Positions 1 to 10,843 of a stretch of 64,000 nucleotides of DNA are shown one piece after another. Position 1 is the first letter of the stretch. The number at the start of each line of letters is the position of its first letter. The position numbers and the translations under genes were made by a program. The notes under the pieces are model-generated. The model was not told the DNA's origin. It saw nothing but the letters and a program-made list of their open reading frames with translations, and ran no database searches. The DNA is from Acinetobacter haemolyticus CIP 64.3 = MTCC 9819. GTDB taxonomy: Bacteria > Pseudomonadota > Gammaproteobacteria > Pseudomonadales > Moraxellaceae. The stretch lies in contig NZ_KB849800.1 of the NCBI RefSeq assembly GCF_000369065.1, positions 547,673 through 611,672 on the forward strand. The letters run 5' to 3'.

Positions 1-228
1 TGAGGTTGACATCGCAACATCCTAGCTGTGATATGAGTCATTTGATTCTAAATATGGAAATAAACGTCTCATACTATGTATATGTAACAGAGCGTTTTAT
101 CCTTAGGACGTTTAATTAGAATGTAATAATTCAAATTGTTATATTCTGTAAAATTGAATTTAGGTCATATCATAAATGCTCGCGTTTAGGCACAATACGC
201 CTGCCAAAATTTAGGTAGGTAAAAAAAT

Positions 229-609
229 ATGAAAAAATTAGTATTGACTGTTGCTCCATTGGTTTTAGCGGTTGCAGGATGTGCTGCGACAGATACAAAT
301 AACCCTACAGCAACCTCACAGCAATTGGGTATGGCTGCTTTAAAAGTTGCCGTAAATGCAAAGTGCTTAAATGAAATCAATAATATTCCAGCATGGAAAA
401 CTGCTACACGTCTTATGAGCACAGAGCAAAGAAACGAGATTCAAACCAATGTGTGTGGTTGTGTCAGTGATAAAGCACCTGAAAGTGTGACTGCCTTTGA
501 TCTTGCAACGGCAGCAGTTGATCCAGCTGCACGCGCTATGATTGTAAACAAGGTAGTTACGGAAACTGTAAATACCTGTGTGAATGAAGCGTTAAACAAA
601 GCGAAGTAG
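229..609 (+). CDS. Small Cys-rich lipoprotein, function unknown
   Basis: The 126-residue product begins with a lipoprotein signal peptide: Lys-Lys, a hydrophobic stretch, and the lipobox LAVAGC with the lipidated Cys at about residue 18. The mature part holds four more cysteines, one as an isolated Cys and then CGC and a final TC, so two disulfides are plausible in the periplasm. It is mostly Ala/Thr/Asn-rich helix. A GGTAGG-type ribosome site lies about 8 bases before the ATG. It ends 39 bases before the rnhB start, so the two may be co-transcribed. I do not recognise the family. The lipoprotein call is firm; the function is unknown. Confidence 0.8.
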   Translation: MKKLVLTVAPLVLAVAGCAATDTNNPTATSQQLGMAALKVAVNAKCLNEINNIPAWKTATRLMSTEQRNEIQTNVCGCVSDKAPESVTAFDLATAAVDPAARAMIVNKVVTETVNTCVNEALNKAK

Positions 610-648
610 TAAATGAGGCTGTATCAGCCTCTTGTTGAGAGATGTAAT

Positions 649-1215
649 ATGACGATTGCTGGTGTCGATGAGGCAGGGAGAGGGCCTTTAGTAGGTTCTG
701 TGGTTGCTGCGGCAGTAATTTTGGACCCAAATAATCCAATTGAAGGCCTAAATGACTCAAAAAAGTTGACCGAAAAGAAACGTGAAAAATTATTTGCAGA
801 GATTCAAGAAAAAGCACTCGCTTGGTCTATTGCTGAAGCAAGCCACGTGGAAATCGATGAATTTAATATATTACAAGCTACTTTCCTTGCGATGCGTCGA
901 GCAGTTGAAGCATTAGCAACTCAACCAGCAAAAGTGATTGTGGATGGTAACCAAATTCCGAAAGGAATCACGATTCCATGTGAGGCCATCGTGGGTGGAG
1001 ATGCGAGTCATGCTGAAATCAGTGCCGCGAGTATTTTAGCGAAAGTCACCCGTGATCGCCAAATGAAAGCTTTAGATTTGGAATATCCGAATTATGGTTT
1101 TGCTAAGCACAAAGGTTATCCTACTAAGGCTCATTTTGAGGCGATAGCAATACATGGGGTAATTGATGAGCATCGACGTAGTTATGGACCAGTCAAGAAA
1201 GCACTAGGCTTATAA
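649..1215 (+). CDS. rnhB: Ribonuclease HII
   Basis: RNase HII cuts the RNA strand of RNA-DNA hybrids and removes single ribonucleotides misincorporated in DNA. The N-terminus carries the signature AGVDEAGRG with the metal-binding Asp-Glu pair at residues 7-8. Further conserved blocks are VDGN and [12 protein letters not shown], holding later catalytic acids, and a C-terminal KGYPT/HR segment. An upstream in-frame ATG at 613 exists, but the ATG at 649 is preferred: a GAGAG ribosome site sits just before it and the family motif then begins at residue 4. The 188-residue length is typical of the short bacterial form. Confidence 0.95.
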   Translation: MTIAGVDEAGRGPLVGSVVAAAVILDPNNPIEGLNDSKKLTEKKREKLFAEIQEKALAWSIAEASHVEIDEFNILQATFLAMRRAVEALATQPAKVIVDGNQIPKGITIPCEAIVGGDASHAEISAASILAKVTRDRQMKALDLEYPNYGFAKHKGYPTKAHFEAIAIHGVIDEHRRSYGPVKKALGL

Positions 1216-1266
1216 GCAATTAAAGCGACTATTGTAGTCGCTTTAATTATTGAAGAATTTGGTATA

Positions 1267-1530
1267 TTAACGATTAAAGTTATTATGTTGAGAGAAATCA
1301 TTACTCTCTTCTTCATACGTATGTTGATAATCTTGATCAAGATGTTGTAAATGCTCATGCATGGCACGTTCATGTTGGATACGTTGGTAAATTTCCTCAC
1401 GATGCACAGAAACTTCTTTTGGAGCATTTACACCAATACGCACCTGATTGCCTTTTACGCCAAGCACAGTAACACTGACTTGATCCCCAATCATTAATGT
1501 TTCTCCGACACGACGGGTCAGAATCAGCAT
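1267..1530 (-). CDS. csrA: Carbon storage regulator CsrA, C-terminally extended
   Basis: CsrA is a dimeric RNA-binding protein that recognises GGA motifs near ribosome sites and controls translation and mRNA stability of central-carbon, biofilm and motility genes. The first 55 residues are canonical, with [10 protein letters not shown], the [12 protein letters not shown] strand pair and [12 protein letters not shown] containing the RNA-contacting Arg near position 44. The protein runs to 87 residues against about 61 in Escherichia coli. The extra tail is His/Asp/Glu/Gln/Asn-rich and probably disordered. A strong AAGGAG site precedes the ATG. It lies between rnhB (convergent) and lysC (upstream, same strand). 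Confidence 0.96.
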   Translation of the reverse strand: MLILTRRVGETLMIGDQVSVTVLGVKGNQVRIGVNAPKEVSVHREEIYQRIQHERAMHEHLQHLDQDYQHTYEEESNDFSQHNNFNR

Positions 1531-1682
1531 GTTTATCTCCTTGCTAAACGCTCAAACTTGCGACAGGGAATTCATTGTTCGAAAGCACAGCCTAATATAC
1601 AGAAAATTCTAACAAAATTATGTAAAAAATTTTTTTTCGTAAATTTTGTGAGAACTTTCTTAAAACCTCTGCGCTAATATAA

Positions 1683-1724
1683 CAGAGCCACTATTAAAAA
1701 AACTATAGTGGCTCTGTTTTTTTT
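1683..1724 (+). terminator. Strong hairpin with T-tract on the plus strand
   Basis: A perfect 12-bp inverted repeat (CAGAGCCACTAT / ATAGTGGCTCTG, extending to 14 bp) with a 10-base loop is followed on the plus strand by eight T. It lies between the 3' end of lysC and the 5' end of csrA, both on the minus strand. On the minus strand only a weak TTATATT follows the stem, so the canonical terminator orientation points the unexpected way. It may still end lysC transcripts. Confidence 0.6.
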
Positions 1725-1762
1725 ATTATTTACTTGAAAGTAAATATTTAACTAGCTACAAA

Positions 1763-3043
1763 TTAAGCACGCGCGCTGCTTTCACCATGCTCGCGGTCTA
1801 GACCAAAAGCTGTGTGTAAACAACGAACTGCTAATTCTAAATAGTTTTCTTCGATTAACACAGAAATTTTAATTTCTGATGTAGAAATCATGAGAATATT
1901 AATGCTTTCTTCAGCTAAAGCTGTGAACATTTTACTAGCAACGCCAGCGTGTGAGCGCATGCCTACACCAACGATAGAGACTTTTACAATATCATCACGC
2001 GTAACAACTTCACATCCTTCAATGCTACTCGCTGTTTGCTCTAAAATTGCTTTTGCTTTAGCAAGATCAGTACGATTTACTGTAAAAGTAAAATCAGTTG
2101 TACCATCTTCTTCTACATTTTGGATAATCATATCCACTTCGATGTTGGCATTACTAATCGGCGACAAGATTTTTGATGCAATACCAGGCTCATCAGGCAC
2201 GCCTAGAATCGTTAATTTTGCTTCGTCACGGTTAAATGCAATACCTGCGATGATTGGTTGTTCCATATCGTCTTCCGCCTCAGTGGTAATTAGTGTGCCT
2301 ACATTTTGTTTAAATTCTTCGTCAAATGCGCCGTCATTGTCATTATCGAAACTAGATAATACGCGTAATGGGACTTGGTATTTACCAGCGAACTCAACAG
2401 AGCGAATTTGTAAAACTTTTGAACCCAAAGATGCCATTTCTAGCATCTCTTCGAAAGAAATACGATCAACTTTCTTTGCTTTGGGAGCAACACGAGGGTC
2501 AGTGGTGTAAACGCCATCAACATCAGTGTAAATCTGACATTCATCTGCTTTCAATGCAGCTGCGATGGCTACACCAGATGTATCAGAACCACCACGACCT
2601 AAAGTTGTTGTATTGCCATCAGCATCAAAGCCTTGGAAACCAGCAACCACGAGAACACGACCTGCATCTAAATCTTTGGTCATCACATCGGTATCAATAG
2701 ACTCTATACGTGCTTTGGTAAAAGCACTGTCAGTTTTGATACCAACTTGACGACCAGTATATGATTTAGCTTCTACACCAATAGAATTAAGTGCCATAGC
2801 TAACATGGAAATCGTTACTTGTTCACCCGTTGACACCATTTGATCAAGTTCCCGTGGGTCAGGGGTGCTGGTAATGGCTTTAGCAAGCGCAAGTAAGCGG
2901 TTGGTTTCACCACTCATAGCAGACACGACCACGACCACCTTGTGACCATGATCATGCCAACGCTTGACACGACGAGCAACATTTAAAATGCGCTCAGGAG
3001 TACCCATAGAGGTACCGCCATATTTTTGAACGATTAATGCCAT
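1763..3043 (-). CDS. lysC: Aspartate kinase
   Basis: Aspartokinase phosphorylates L-aspartate, the first step to lysine, threonine, methionine and diaminopimelate. The N-terminus KYGGTSMG is the substrate/phosphate-binding signature, and TTLGRGGSDTSG near residues 155-170 is the nucleotide-binding block. The C-terminal third holds two ACT regulatory domains (about 270-340 and 345-420; DEPGIASKI and GVGMRSHAGVASKMF). At 426 residues it is the monofunctional type with no fused homoserine dehydrogenase. The ACT domains imply feedback by lysine and/or threonine. It lies 63 bases downstream of alaS on the same strand, an alaS-lysC-csrA order familiar from related gammaproteobacteria. Confidence 0.96.
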   Translation of the reverse strand: MALIVQKYGGTSMGTPERILNVARRVKRWHDHGHKVVVVVSAMSGETNRLLALAKAITSTPDPRELDQMVSTGEQVTISMLAMALNSIGVEAKSYTGRQVGIKTDSAFTKARIESIDTDVMTKDLDAGRVLVVAGFQGFDADGNTTTLGRGGSDTSGVAIAAALKADECQIYTDVDGVYTTDPRVAPKAKKVDRISFEEMLEMASLGSKVLQIRSVEFAGKYQVPLRVLSSFDNDNDGAFDEEFKQNVGTLITTEAEDDMEQPIIAGIAFNRDEAKLTILGVPDEPGIASKILSPISNANIEVDMIIQNVEEDGTTDFTFTVNRTDLAKAKAILEQTASSIEGCEVVTRDDIVKVSIVGVGMRSHAGVASKMFTALAEESINILMISTSEIKISVLIEENYLELAVRCLHTAFGLDREHGESSARA

Positions 3044-3106
3044 AGTTGTTCCATATAAGCCATGACCCTGAGAGGCATCAGGGTCAGTTACACAAAAGTG
3101 AAGTTC

Positions 3107-5740
3107 TTATTGCTCAAGCCAAGCAGGGAGTGCTGCAAAGACTTGATCGAACTTCTCGTTTAGTGGCGCGCCACCTTGTGCTAAGTCAGGTTTACCACCA
3201 CCTTTACCACCGAGTTCTTGAGCTAAGTGTTTGATGATGTCACCTGCCTTTAGATTTGCAGTATATTGTTTAGCGACAGATGCGATTAAACTCACTTTAT
3301 CGCCTTCAACGCCAGCTAAAATAATGACTGCATCTTCCAATTTTGATTTTACGCTGTCATGTAAATTGCGTAATGATTTGGCATCTAAACCTTTGACTGT
3401 GGTAATGAGTGTTTGACGTCCCGCAATTTCTTTCACTTGATCCAGTAATTCAGCCGCTTGGAAACTTGCCAATTTCTGATTCAGTTGTTCGATTTGCTTT
3501 TGCAAACTAGAAGCTGTTTCAACAACCGCTTCAACTTTTTCAACCGTTTGATCTTTTTGAGCTTTCAACAAACCGTTGATCGTTTGAATGTCAGTATCTG
3601 CTTTTTGAACGACTTCAAGTGCTTGAGTACCAGTAACTGCTTCAATACGGCGTACGCCAGCAGCAACACCACCTTCAGAAGTGATTTTGAATAAACCAAT
3701 ATCACCAGTACGCTTCACGTGAATACCACCACATAGCTCAATAGAGAAGTTCTTGTCTTCAATCACTGAACCCATAGATAACACACGTACTTCGTCACCG
3801 TACTTTTCACCGAACAACATCATTGCACCTTTGGCTTTGGCTGTTTCGATATCAAGTAGTTCAGTGGTAACTGGTGTATTTGCAAGAACTTCAGCGTTAA
3901 CCAAACGTTCGATTTGTTGCAGCTGATCAAATGTCACAGGTTGGTCATTTGCAAAGTCAAAACGTAAAATGTCGCTAGCAACGAGAGAACCTTTTTGCTG
4001 AACATGATCACCTAAAATTTGACGTAAAGCTGCATGTAATAGGTGTGTTGCAGAGTGATTACGTGCAGTTGCTGCACGAATGTCTGCTTTGACGGTTGCT
4101 TCAACACTTTGAGTCGCTTTTAGGCTACCCACGGTTACGATACCTTGGTGAACAAAAGCGCCACCAGATTTCTTGGTATCTTGTACTTCGAAGATACCTG
4201 TATCGTTTTTGAAGATACCTGTGTCACCGATTTGACCACCGCTTTCTGCGTAGAAAGGTGTTTGATTCAACACAATTAGGGCTTCATCACCTTCATTGAT
4301 CTCGTCAACCTGAATACCATCTTTATAGATCGCAACAATTTGTCCTTGACCGTGAGTTGCGTCATAACCATCAAATTGAGTTTCACCTTCAACTTTAACA
4401 ATGCTGTTGTAGTCTACTGCGAATTTTCCTGCATCACGTGCACGTTGACGTTGAGCAGCCATTTCAACTTCAAAACCAGCTTCATCAATTGTTAGATCAC
4501 GTTCACGTGCAATATCTGCGGTTAAATCTGTTGGGAAACCATAAGTATCATAAAGTTTAAATACCGTTTCACCTGCAATCACATTACCTTTGAGTTGTGC
4601 GAGTTCACCCTCAAGTAATTTCAAACCTTGTTCAAGTGTTTTAGCAAACTGTTCTTCTTCACGGATTAACGTTGCTTCGATGACATCTTTGCGAGCAGCA
4701 AGTTCAGGATATGCTTCGCCCATAACCTCAATTAAAGGTTGCAACATTTTGTAGAAGAATGTACCAGTAGCCCCAAGCTTGTTACCATGGCGTACTGCAC
4801 GACGAATAATACGACGTAATACATAACCACGACCTTCATTTGAAGGGTTTACGCCATCGGCAATTAAGAAGCAGCAAGAACGTGCATGATCAGCAACTAC
4901 ACGGAGTGATGGTTGACCTTCATCCTCGATACCGATGATGTTGGCTGCCGCTTTTAATAAGTGTTGGAATAGGTCAATTTCATAGTTTGAGTTGACATGT
5001 TGAAGTACAGCAGAAATACGTTCTAAGCCCATCCCTGTATCAACAGAAGGTGCTGGAAGAGGGTGCATCACGCCATCCGCAGTACGGTTGAACTGCATGA
5101 AAACGTTATTCCAGATTTCAATGAAACGATCGCCATCTTCTTCTGGCGTACCCGGTAAACCACCCCAAATGTGGTCGCCATGATCGTAGAAAATTTCTGA
5201 GCAAGGACCACAAGGACCTGTATCACCCATTGCCCAGAAGTTATCCGAAGCATATTGACCACCTTTATTGTCGCCAATACGGATGATACGTTCAGCATCT
5301 ACACCGATTTCTTTATTCCAGATATCAAATGCTTCGTCATCAGTATGATAAACCGTGACATATAAACGATCTTTCGGTAAGCCTAACCACTGTTCGCTAG
5401 TTAAAAATTCCCAAGCAAATTTCAAGGCATTTTGTTTGAAATAATCACCAAAAGAGAAGTTGCCCAACATTTCAAAGAAAGTGTGATGGCGTGCTGTATA
5501 ACCTACGTTGTCGAGGTCGTTGTGCTTACCGCCAGCACGGACACATTTTTGTGATGAAACAGCACGGACATAGTCGCGCTTTTCTAAACCTAAGAAACAA
5601 TCTTTAAACTGGTTCATACCAGCATTGGTAAACAGCAAAGTTGGGTCGTTGGCGGGAACGAGTGAGCTCGAAGCGACACGTGTATGCCCTTGCGATTCAA
5701 AGTAACGCAAAAATGCTTCACGAATTTCAGCTGATGTCAT
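3107..5740 (-). CDS. alaS: Alanyl-tRNA synthetase
   Basis: AlaRS charges tRNA-Ala and edits mischarged Ser/Gly. The product has about 877 residues, the full bacterial length. It contains the class II catalytic domain with the N-terminal [18 protein letters not shown] block, the editing-domain zinc motif [12 protein letters not shown] (HxxxH) followed by CGGIHV, and a C-terminal oligomerisation domain ending in the glycine-rich [14 protein letters not shown]. The open frame extends seven codons further upstream to 5761, but family alignments begin at MTSAEIR, so 5740 is preferred. All three functional domains look intact. Confidence 0.96.
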   Translation of the reverse strand: MTSAEIREAFLRYFESQGHTRVASSSLVPANDPTLLFTNAGMNQFKDCFLGLEKRDYVRAVSSQKCVRAGGKHNDLDNVGYTARHHTFFEMLGNFSFGDYFKQNALKFAWEFLTSEQWLGLPKDRLYVTVYHTDDEAFDIWNKEIGVDAERIIRIGDNKGGQYASDNFWAMGDTGPCGPCSEIFYDHGDHIWGGLPGTPEEDGDRFIEIWNNVFMQFNRTADGVMHPLPAPSVDTGMGLERISAVLQHVNSNYEIDLFQHLLKAAANIIGIEDEGQPSLRVVADHARSCCFLIADGVNPSNEGRGYVLRRIIRRAVRHGNKLGATGTFFYKMLQPLIEVMGEAYPELAARKDVIEATLIREEEQFAKTLEQGLKLLEGELAQLKGNVIAGETVFKLYDTYGFPTDLTADIARERDLTIDEAGFEVEMAAQRQRARDAGKFAVDYNSIVKVEGETQFDGYDATHGQGQIVAIYKDGIQVDEINEGDEALIVLNQTPFYAESGGQIGDTGIFKNDTGIFEVQDTKKSGGAFVHQGIVTVGSLKATQSVEATVKADIRAATARNHSATHLLHAALRQILGDHVQQKGSLVASDILRFDFANDQPVTFDQLQQIERLVNAEVLANTPVTTELLDIETAKAKGAMMLFGEKYGDEVRVLSMGSVIEDKNFSIELCGGIHVKRTGDIGLFKITSEGGVAAGVRRIEAVTGTQALEVVQKADTDIQTINGLLKAQKDQTVEKVEAVVETASSLQKQIEQLNQKLASFQAAELLDQVKEIAGRQTLITTVKGLDAKSLRNLHDSVKSKLEDAVIILAGVEGDKVSLIASVAKQYTANLKAGDIIKHLAQELGGKGGGKPDLAQGGAPLNEKFDQVFAALPAWLEQ

Positions 5741-6010
5741 AAAACGAGTACTCACAACCAAGACACTCCATAATTTTGAATTTGGCTATATGCAATTAAG
5801 GTGATTGTTAAAGGTTCTACAATCGAGCCTATCGCATGGCATGGATTTTAAAAGTGCTAAATTATAACGGAAAATACCTATCCGACCAACGATTTTACAA
5901 GCAATATCATATAAAACTGTGTTTAAGCTAAAAATCTATATTCAACAGCGCGCTTCATGTTTTACCATATAGCATATAAATGATGATGTTTTGATGAACA
6001 AGGGCTCTGC

Positions 6011-7036
6011 ATGCAACGTATCGCTATCAATGGATTTGGTCGAATTGGCCGGAATGTATTACGTGCATGGTTTGAAAATCCTAAACAGTTCCAATTTGAG
6101 ATTGTTGCAATTAATGACGTAGCTGACGTACAAACATTGGTACATCTATTTAAATACGACACAACACATGGGCGCTTTGCTGGACAAGTTGAAATTCAGA
6201 TTGAAAACCAACATATTTTTTTAAATATTCAGTCCCATCAGCGTCAGCTTAAACTGCAGGTATTTAAACAAGAGCAGCCTGAGTTGCTTCCTTGGAAAGA
6301 TTTAGAGATCGATGTGGTGCTGGAGTGTACGGGGTTATTCCGTTCGCGAGCGGATGCAACTCGTCATATTGAGGCAGGGGCGAAACGCGTTATTATTGGT
6401 GCGGCACCATTTGATAGTGTGGATGCTGCAATTGTTTATGGTGTAAACCATGCCGATGTAAAAGCAACTGATCAAATCATCTCTGGCGTTTCATGTACCA
6501 CGCAAGCTTTAGTCCCTTTAGTAAAGATTATTGATGATGCTTTTGGTATTGATACTGCTTTAATGACAGAAATTCATGCAGTGACTGCTGATCAATCTGT
6601 TTTGGATCATGCGCATCGTGATTTACGCCGAGCACGGGCTTCAGGTCAGAATATTATTCCAACGACGTCAAGTGCTTTAGGCGCATTGAAACGTGTTATG
6701 CCGAAAATGGAAAATCGAATAGATGGTTATTCCATCCGAGTGCCAACGATTAATGTTGCAGCAATTGATTTAACCTTTGTATCGCATTCACCAATTACGG
6801 TGCATAAAGTAAATGAAATATTAGTCAAGGCTGCACAGTCTGATTATGCACAGATTATGCAAGTGACCGATGAAGATCTGGTCTCTAGCGATTTTAATCA
6901 TTCGCCATATTCCTTAATTGTGGATTTGACTCAGACCATGGTTGTCGGTCATCAAGCCAAAGTTTTTGCGTGGTATGATAATGAATGGGGATACGCAAAT
7001 CGTTTACTCGATTTGTGTGAGTCGTTTGACTCATAA
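6011..7036 (+). CDS. epd: D-erythrose-4-phosphate / glyceraldehyde-3-phosphate dehydrogenase family (Epd-like)
   Basis: NAD-dependent aldehyde-phosphate dehydrogenase of 341 residues. It has an N-terminal Rossmann motif GFGRIG (residues 9-14), catalytic Cys162 in SCTT, and the partner His in EIHAVTADQ. Several blocks match Epd better than glycolytic Gap: RVPTINVAAIDL, SSDFNHSPYS and the C-terminal WYDNEWGYANRLLDL. Epd oxidises erythrose-4-phosphate on the pyridoxal phosphate route, while Gap is glycolytic. The residue after SCTT is Gln rather than the usual Asn. The gene is divergent from alaS, with an AAGGG site before the ATG. The family is certain; the substrate is inferred from motifs only. 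Confidence 0.82.
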   Translation: MQRIAINGFGRIGRNVLRAWFENPKQFQFEIVAINDVADVQTLVHLFKYDTTHGRFAGQVEIQIENQHIFLNIQSHQRQLKLQVFKQEQPELLPWKDLEIDVVLECTGLFRSRADATRHIEAGAKRVIIGAAPFDSVDAAIVYGVNHADVKATDQIISGVSCTTQALVPLVKIIDDAFGIDTALMTEIHAVTADQSVLDHAHRDLRRARASGQNIIPTTSSALGALKRVMPKMENRIDGYSIRVPTINVAAIDLTFVSHSPITVHKVNEILVKAAQSDYAQIMQVTDEDLVSSDFNHSPYSLIVDLTQTMVVGHQAKVFAWYDNEWGYANRLLDLCESFDS

Positions 7037-7069
7037 ATTTTATAACTAAAAAATAATTTGGAGATTTAA

Positions 7070-7384
7070 ATGACATTCATGTTGATGTGGGGATTTATTG
7101 CTATTTTATTATTGGCGGTTGTATTTTTATTTTGGTTTCAATTTAAAACGAAGTCAGAAGCAACGTATGATGCTCAGGTATTACAAGTTGAAGAAAAAGT
7201 TTTGCATTTGGAATTACATTTAAAAAAAGGCTTAGAAATTATGCAAGATATGGCCAAAAAAATGCATGTGCAACAAGAAGTTTTAGATAAAACCATTGCG
7301 AATGTTGCTGCTTTGGAAAAACAGAATGCTGAGTTAGTTAGTGTTTTAGAAATGATGATTAAAACAGGGAATAAGAATTCTTGA
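7070..7384 (+). CDS. Small membrane-anchored coiled-coil protein, unknown function
   Basis: The 104-residue product has one N-terminal transmembrane segment (about residues 4-24, with WGFIAILLLAVVFLFWF) followed by a charged helix of heptad character through residue 98, rich in Leu, Val, Glu, Lys and Gln. This is a membrane anchor with a cytoplasmic or periplasmic coiled coil. A GGAG ribosome site lies 8 bases before the ATG. The gene starts 34 bases after the dehydrogenase stop and is probably co-transcribed with it. I do not recognise a named family. Confidence 0.72.
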   Translation: MTFMLMWGFIAILLLAVVFLFWFQFKTKSEATYDAQVLQVEEKVLHLELHLKKGLEIMQDMAKKMHVQQEVLDKTIANVAALEKQNAELVSVLEMMIKTGNKNS

Positions 7385-7464
7385 TATTAATTTACTTATT
7401 AATCGAATAATTTGAATATAAAAGAGATTAAGTTATCACCAAAATGTTAGAAAAGAGCATAGTG

Positions 7465-7833
7465 ATGAATTGGACATCTATCGAAGAAGCCGAAATGCTA
7501 GAGACTATTAATGAATCTTATTGTCGAATGACTCTAGAGCAGCGAAGGCTTTGGGAAGCAATAAAACTATATCCCCAAAAGTGGAGTCAAGAACCGTATG
7601 GTGATATTGGTCATGGTTTTTGGGTGGTCGCTATTATTGGTAATACAGTTATCTGGTTTAATGATGTTGAAGATGGTTTTAATCGTTCATCTTTTACTGA
7701 GTTTGGGAAAATAAATGAGTATTACTGCAATCAAGATGACCTTGAGTGTCAAATACAAAATGTATTAAACCAAATTCGAGATGGGTATGATGCTGCGGGC
7801 TATCTTGGTGGACCTAAATCTTTGATTAGCTAA
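7465..7833 (+). CDS. Conserved hypothetical protein
   Basis: A 122-residue soluble acidic protein with no signal peptide or membrane segment. Its aromatic-rich core (GDIGHGFWVVAI, TVIWFNDVEDGFN) looks like a small beta-sheet fold, followed by an acidic helix (DDLECQIQNVLNQIRDGYD). An upstream in-frame ATG exists at 7444, but AAAAGAG ends 7 bases before the ATG at 7465 while the upstream start lacks a ribosome site, so 7465 is chosen. The gene stands alone between two unrelated genes. I cannot assign a function. Confidence 0.65.
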   Translation: MNWTSIEEAEMLETINESYCRMTLEQRRLWEAIKLYPQKWSQEPYGDIGHGFWVVAIIGNTVIWFNDVEDGFNRSSFTEFGKINEYYCNQDDLECQIQNVLNQIRDGYDAAGYLGGPKSLIS

Positions 7834-8015
7834 GTTTATGAGCTGTTTTTTCCAAAATAATCATTGAACGTATTTAAATATAAGTCTTATTTATTTTCTT
7901 TGGCTCGTCTTTTTGTGAATTGGTCGCACAGCTATTGGGCAGTTCTTTGGACAGCGAACTTGGGTTTTTGAACCTAATCAATAATGGTAATTTATTGAAA
8001 GTAATGATTAATTAA

Positions 8016-8060
8016 ATAAAAACTGTTTGTTTTTTATTGGGTGGAATAAGCAGTTTTTAT
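8016..8060 (+). ncRNA. Long-loop hairpin in the hisZ leader (attenuator or small RNA candidate)
   Basis: A perfect 10-bp inverted repeat (ATAAAAACTG at 8016-8025, CAGTTTTTAT at 8051-8060) encloses a T/G-rich 25-base loop and stands 48 bases before an intrinsic terminator. Together they could be a small RNA ending at about 8132 or a conditional leader of hisZ-purA. A weak TTGAAA -35-like box lies at about 7995. Structure is seen directly; function is inference. Confidence 0.3.
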
Positions 8061-8107
8061 GCAAATTCTCAGGTGCATCATGTAAATCTTCATGCTACAC
8101 TACGCTG

Positions 8108-8132
8108 AATCGGGCATTCACCCGATTTTTTT
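8108..8132 (+). terminator. Intrinsic terminator just upstream of hisZ
   Basis: Perfect 7-bp stem AATCGGG / CCCGATT with a 6-base loop CATTCA, running into seven T. It ends 57 bases before the hisZ start codon, so hisZ needs either a promoter inside that short gap or read-through of this terminator. Confidence 0.75.
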
Positions 8133-8188
8133 ATGTGGTTGCTTTTTATGTGGATGCCTCCACGTTGAACAGATTTTAGGTTTGGAAC

Positions 8189-9355
8189 ATGACCATTTCA
8201 CAGACATGGTTGCTCCCTGACGGGGTAGCAGATGTATTGCCCGAACAAGCGCAAGTCGTTGAAACATTGCGCCGAGAAGCTTTAGATTTCCTCGCCGTTC
8301 GAGGTTATCAGTTGGTTTATACGCCATTTATTGAATACATCGAATCGTTGTCTTCACTTTCAGAATCCAATCAAGATTTAGATTTAGTTACTTTCAAAGT
8401 GATTGATCAACTATCTGGTCGTTTGCTTGGTGTTCGTGCGGATATGACACCACAAGTTGCACGTATTGATGCTCATGTTCGACCAATTGAAGGTGTAGCT
8501 CGTTATTGTTATGCGGGCACAGTATTACATACTAAACCTCAGAACTTTAATTCAACTCGTGCGCCCTTACAGTTGGGTGCTGAGTTATATGGTCATGACA
8601 GCATTGAAGCTGATGTTGAAATGATTGATGTGATGTTGGCCCTACTTAAACATACGGGTCGTTTAGAGGGTGTTCATCTAGATTTGGGACACGTTGGTTT
8701 ATTCCGTAGTTTAGTAAAACGTGCTGGATTAAATAAAAATACTGAAAGTGAACTCTCTGATTTATATCAGCGTAAAGCATTACCTGAGCTTGAAGAATTT
8801 ACTAAAGATTTAGCTATGGGCGCTGATTTTTATGCATTAGGTCGTTATGCAAGTGATCTAGATGCGTTAGAAAGTCACTTAAGCCAAGATATTCTAAAGG
8901 ATGAAGATTTTAAAAATGCTTTTGATGCATTGAAATCAACATTCGCACAAATTCAATCACGCTGGCCGAATTTAAACATTGGCATTGATGTCATCGAATT
9001 ACGTAGCTACCACTATCATACTGGTCTGATGTATGCCATTTATGCACCAAACCGTGCGGCACCACTTGCACAAGGTGGTCGATATGATGGTATCGGTGAA
9101 CATTTTGGACGCGCGCGTCCAGCGACAGGATTTAGTTGTGATTTATATGCTTTAGGTGCAACACAGTTTGTAGATATTGAGACTGTTGTTGCTCCAAAAG
9201 GTAATGATCAAGATTTATTGAATGCAATTGTAGCTGCTCGTAGTCAAGGTTTACGTGTGGTGCAATTGTTAGGTAATGATGATTTAAGCTCTGTCCCATA
9301 TGCGACCCATCAAATGGTGTCTCAAAATGGACAGTGGGTTATTGAAAAAATTTAA
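8189..9355 (+). CDS. hisZ: ATP phosphoribosyltransferase regulatory subunit
   Basis: HisZ is a catalytically inactive paralogue of histidyl-tRNA synthetase. It pairs with the short form of HisG to catalyse and regulate the first step of histidine biosynthesis. The 388-residue protein has the class II synthetase-like N-terminus WLLPDGVADVLP, then GVRADMTPQVARIDAH and GYQLVYTPFIEY. The synthetase anticodon-binding domain is shortened and the catalytic signature is not maintained. AGGTTTGG precedes the ATG. It is followed after 60 bases by purA, an order seen in other gammaproteobacteria with short HisG, and predicts a short-form hisG elsewhere in this genome. Confidence 0.93.
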   Translation: MTISQTWLLPDGVADVLPEQAQVVETLRREALDFLAVRGYQLVYTPFIEYIESLSSLSESNQDLDLVTFKVIDQLSGRLLGVRADMTPQVARIDAHVRPIEGVARYCYAGTVLHTKPQNFNSTRAPLQLGAELYGHDSIEADVEMIDVMLALLKHTGRLEGVHLDLGHVGLFRSLVKRAGLNKNTESELSDLYQRKALPELEEFTKDLAMGADFYALGRYASDLDALESHLSQDILKDEDFKNAFDALKSTFAQIQSRWPNLNIGIDVIELRSYHYHTGLMYAIYAPNRAAPLAQGGRYDGIGEHFGRARPATGFSCDLYALGATQFVDIETVVAPKGNDQDLLNAIVAARSQGLRVVQLLGNDDLSSVPYATHQMVSQNGQWVIEKI

Positions 9356-9400
9356 TCGCTAAGTTGTTTGAAAACTTAGTTTCCAATTTTAACAGCATGA

Positions 9401-10735
<1,335 letters not shown>

Positions 10736-10751
10736 GCTGATGTGATGATTG

Positions 10752-10780
10752 AAAAGCTCCCATATGGGGGCTTTTTATTT
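10752..10780 (+). terminator. purA intrinsic terminator
   Basis: An inverted repeat AAAAGCTCCCAT / ATGGGGGCTTTT, with one wobble pair on the plus strand and no spacer beyond the central AT, is followed by a T-rich tract. It begins 17 bases after the purA stop codon. Confidence 0.8.
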
Positions 10781-10843
10781 TTATAGATTTATATATTTAA
10801 AATCTCTAGCTGATAATTAGATTTTTATTGCGATCTTTGTTAT

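Larger units (their letters stand above)
7834..8188. other. Intergenic region before hisZ with structured leader
   Basis: These 355 bases hold no convincing gene. Between about 7900 and 7990 the base composition is less AT-rich, and one minus-strand frame stays open without a start codon, so this may be a relic or part of a dispersed element. From 8016 to 8132 the plus strand carries two hairpins, the second a textbook intrinsic terminator 57 bases before hisZ. They are listed separately. Confidence 0.5.

Noticed and set aside
1..228. Possible tail of an upstream plus-strand gene (frame 2 ends with a stop at 23-25)
   Set aside because: Only eight codons are visible and another frame stays open longer, so no gene can be supported. 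The rest is AT-rich leader for the 229 lipoprotein.
1890..2750. Plus-strand open frames antisense to lysC
   Set aside because: Shadows of the lysC coding bias: no ribosome sites, no recognisable domains.
9359..9384. Hairpin CTAAGTT/AACTTAG between hisZ and purA
   Set aside because: Short stem with a weak T-run. Not enough to call a terminator; it may modestly affect read-through.
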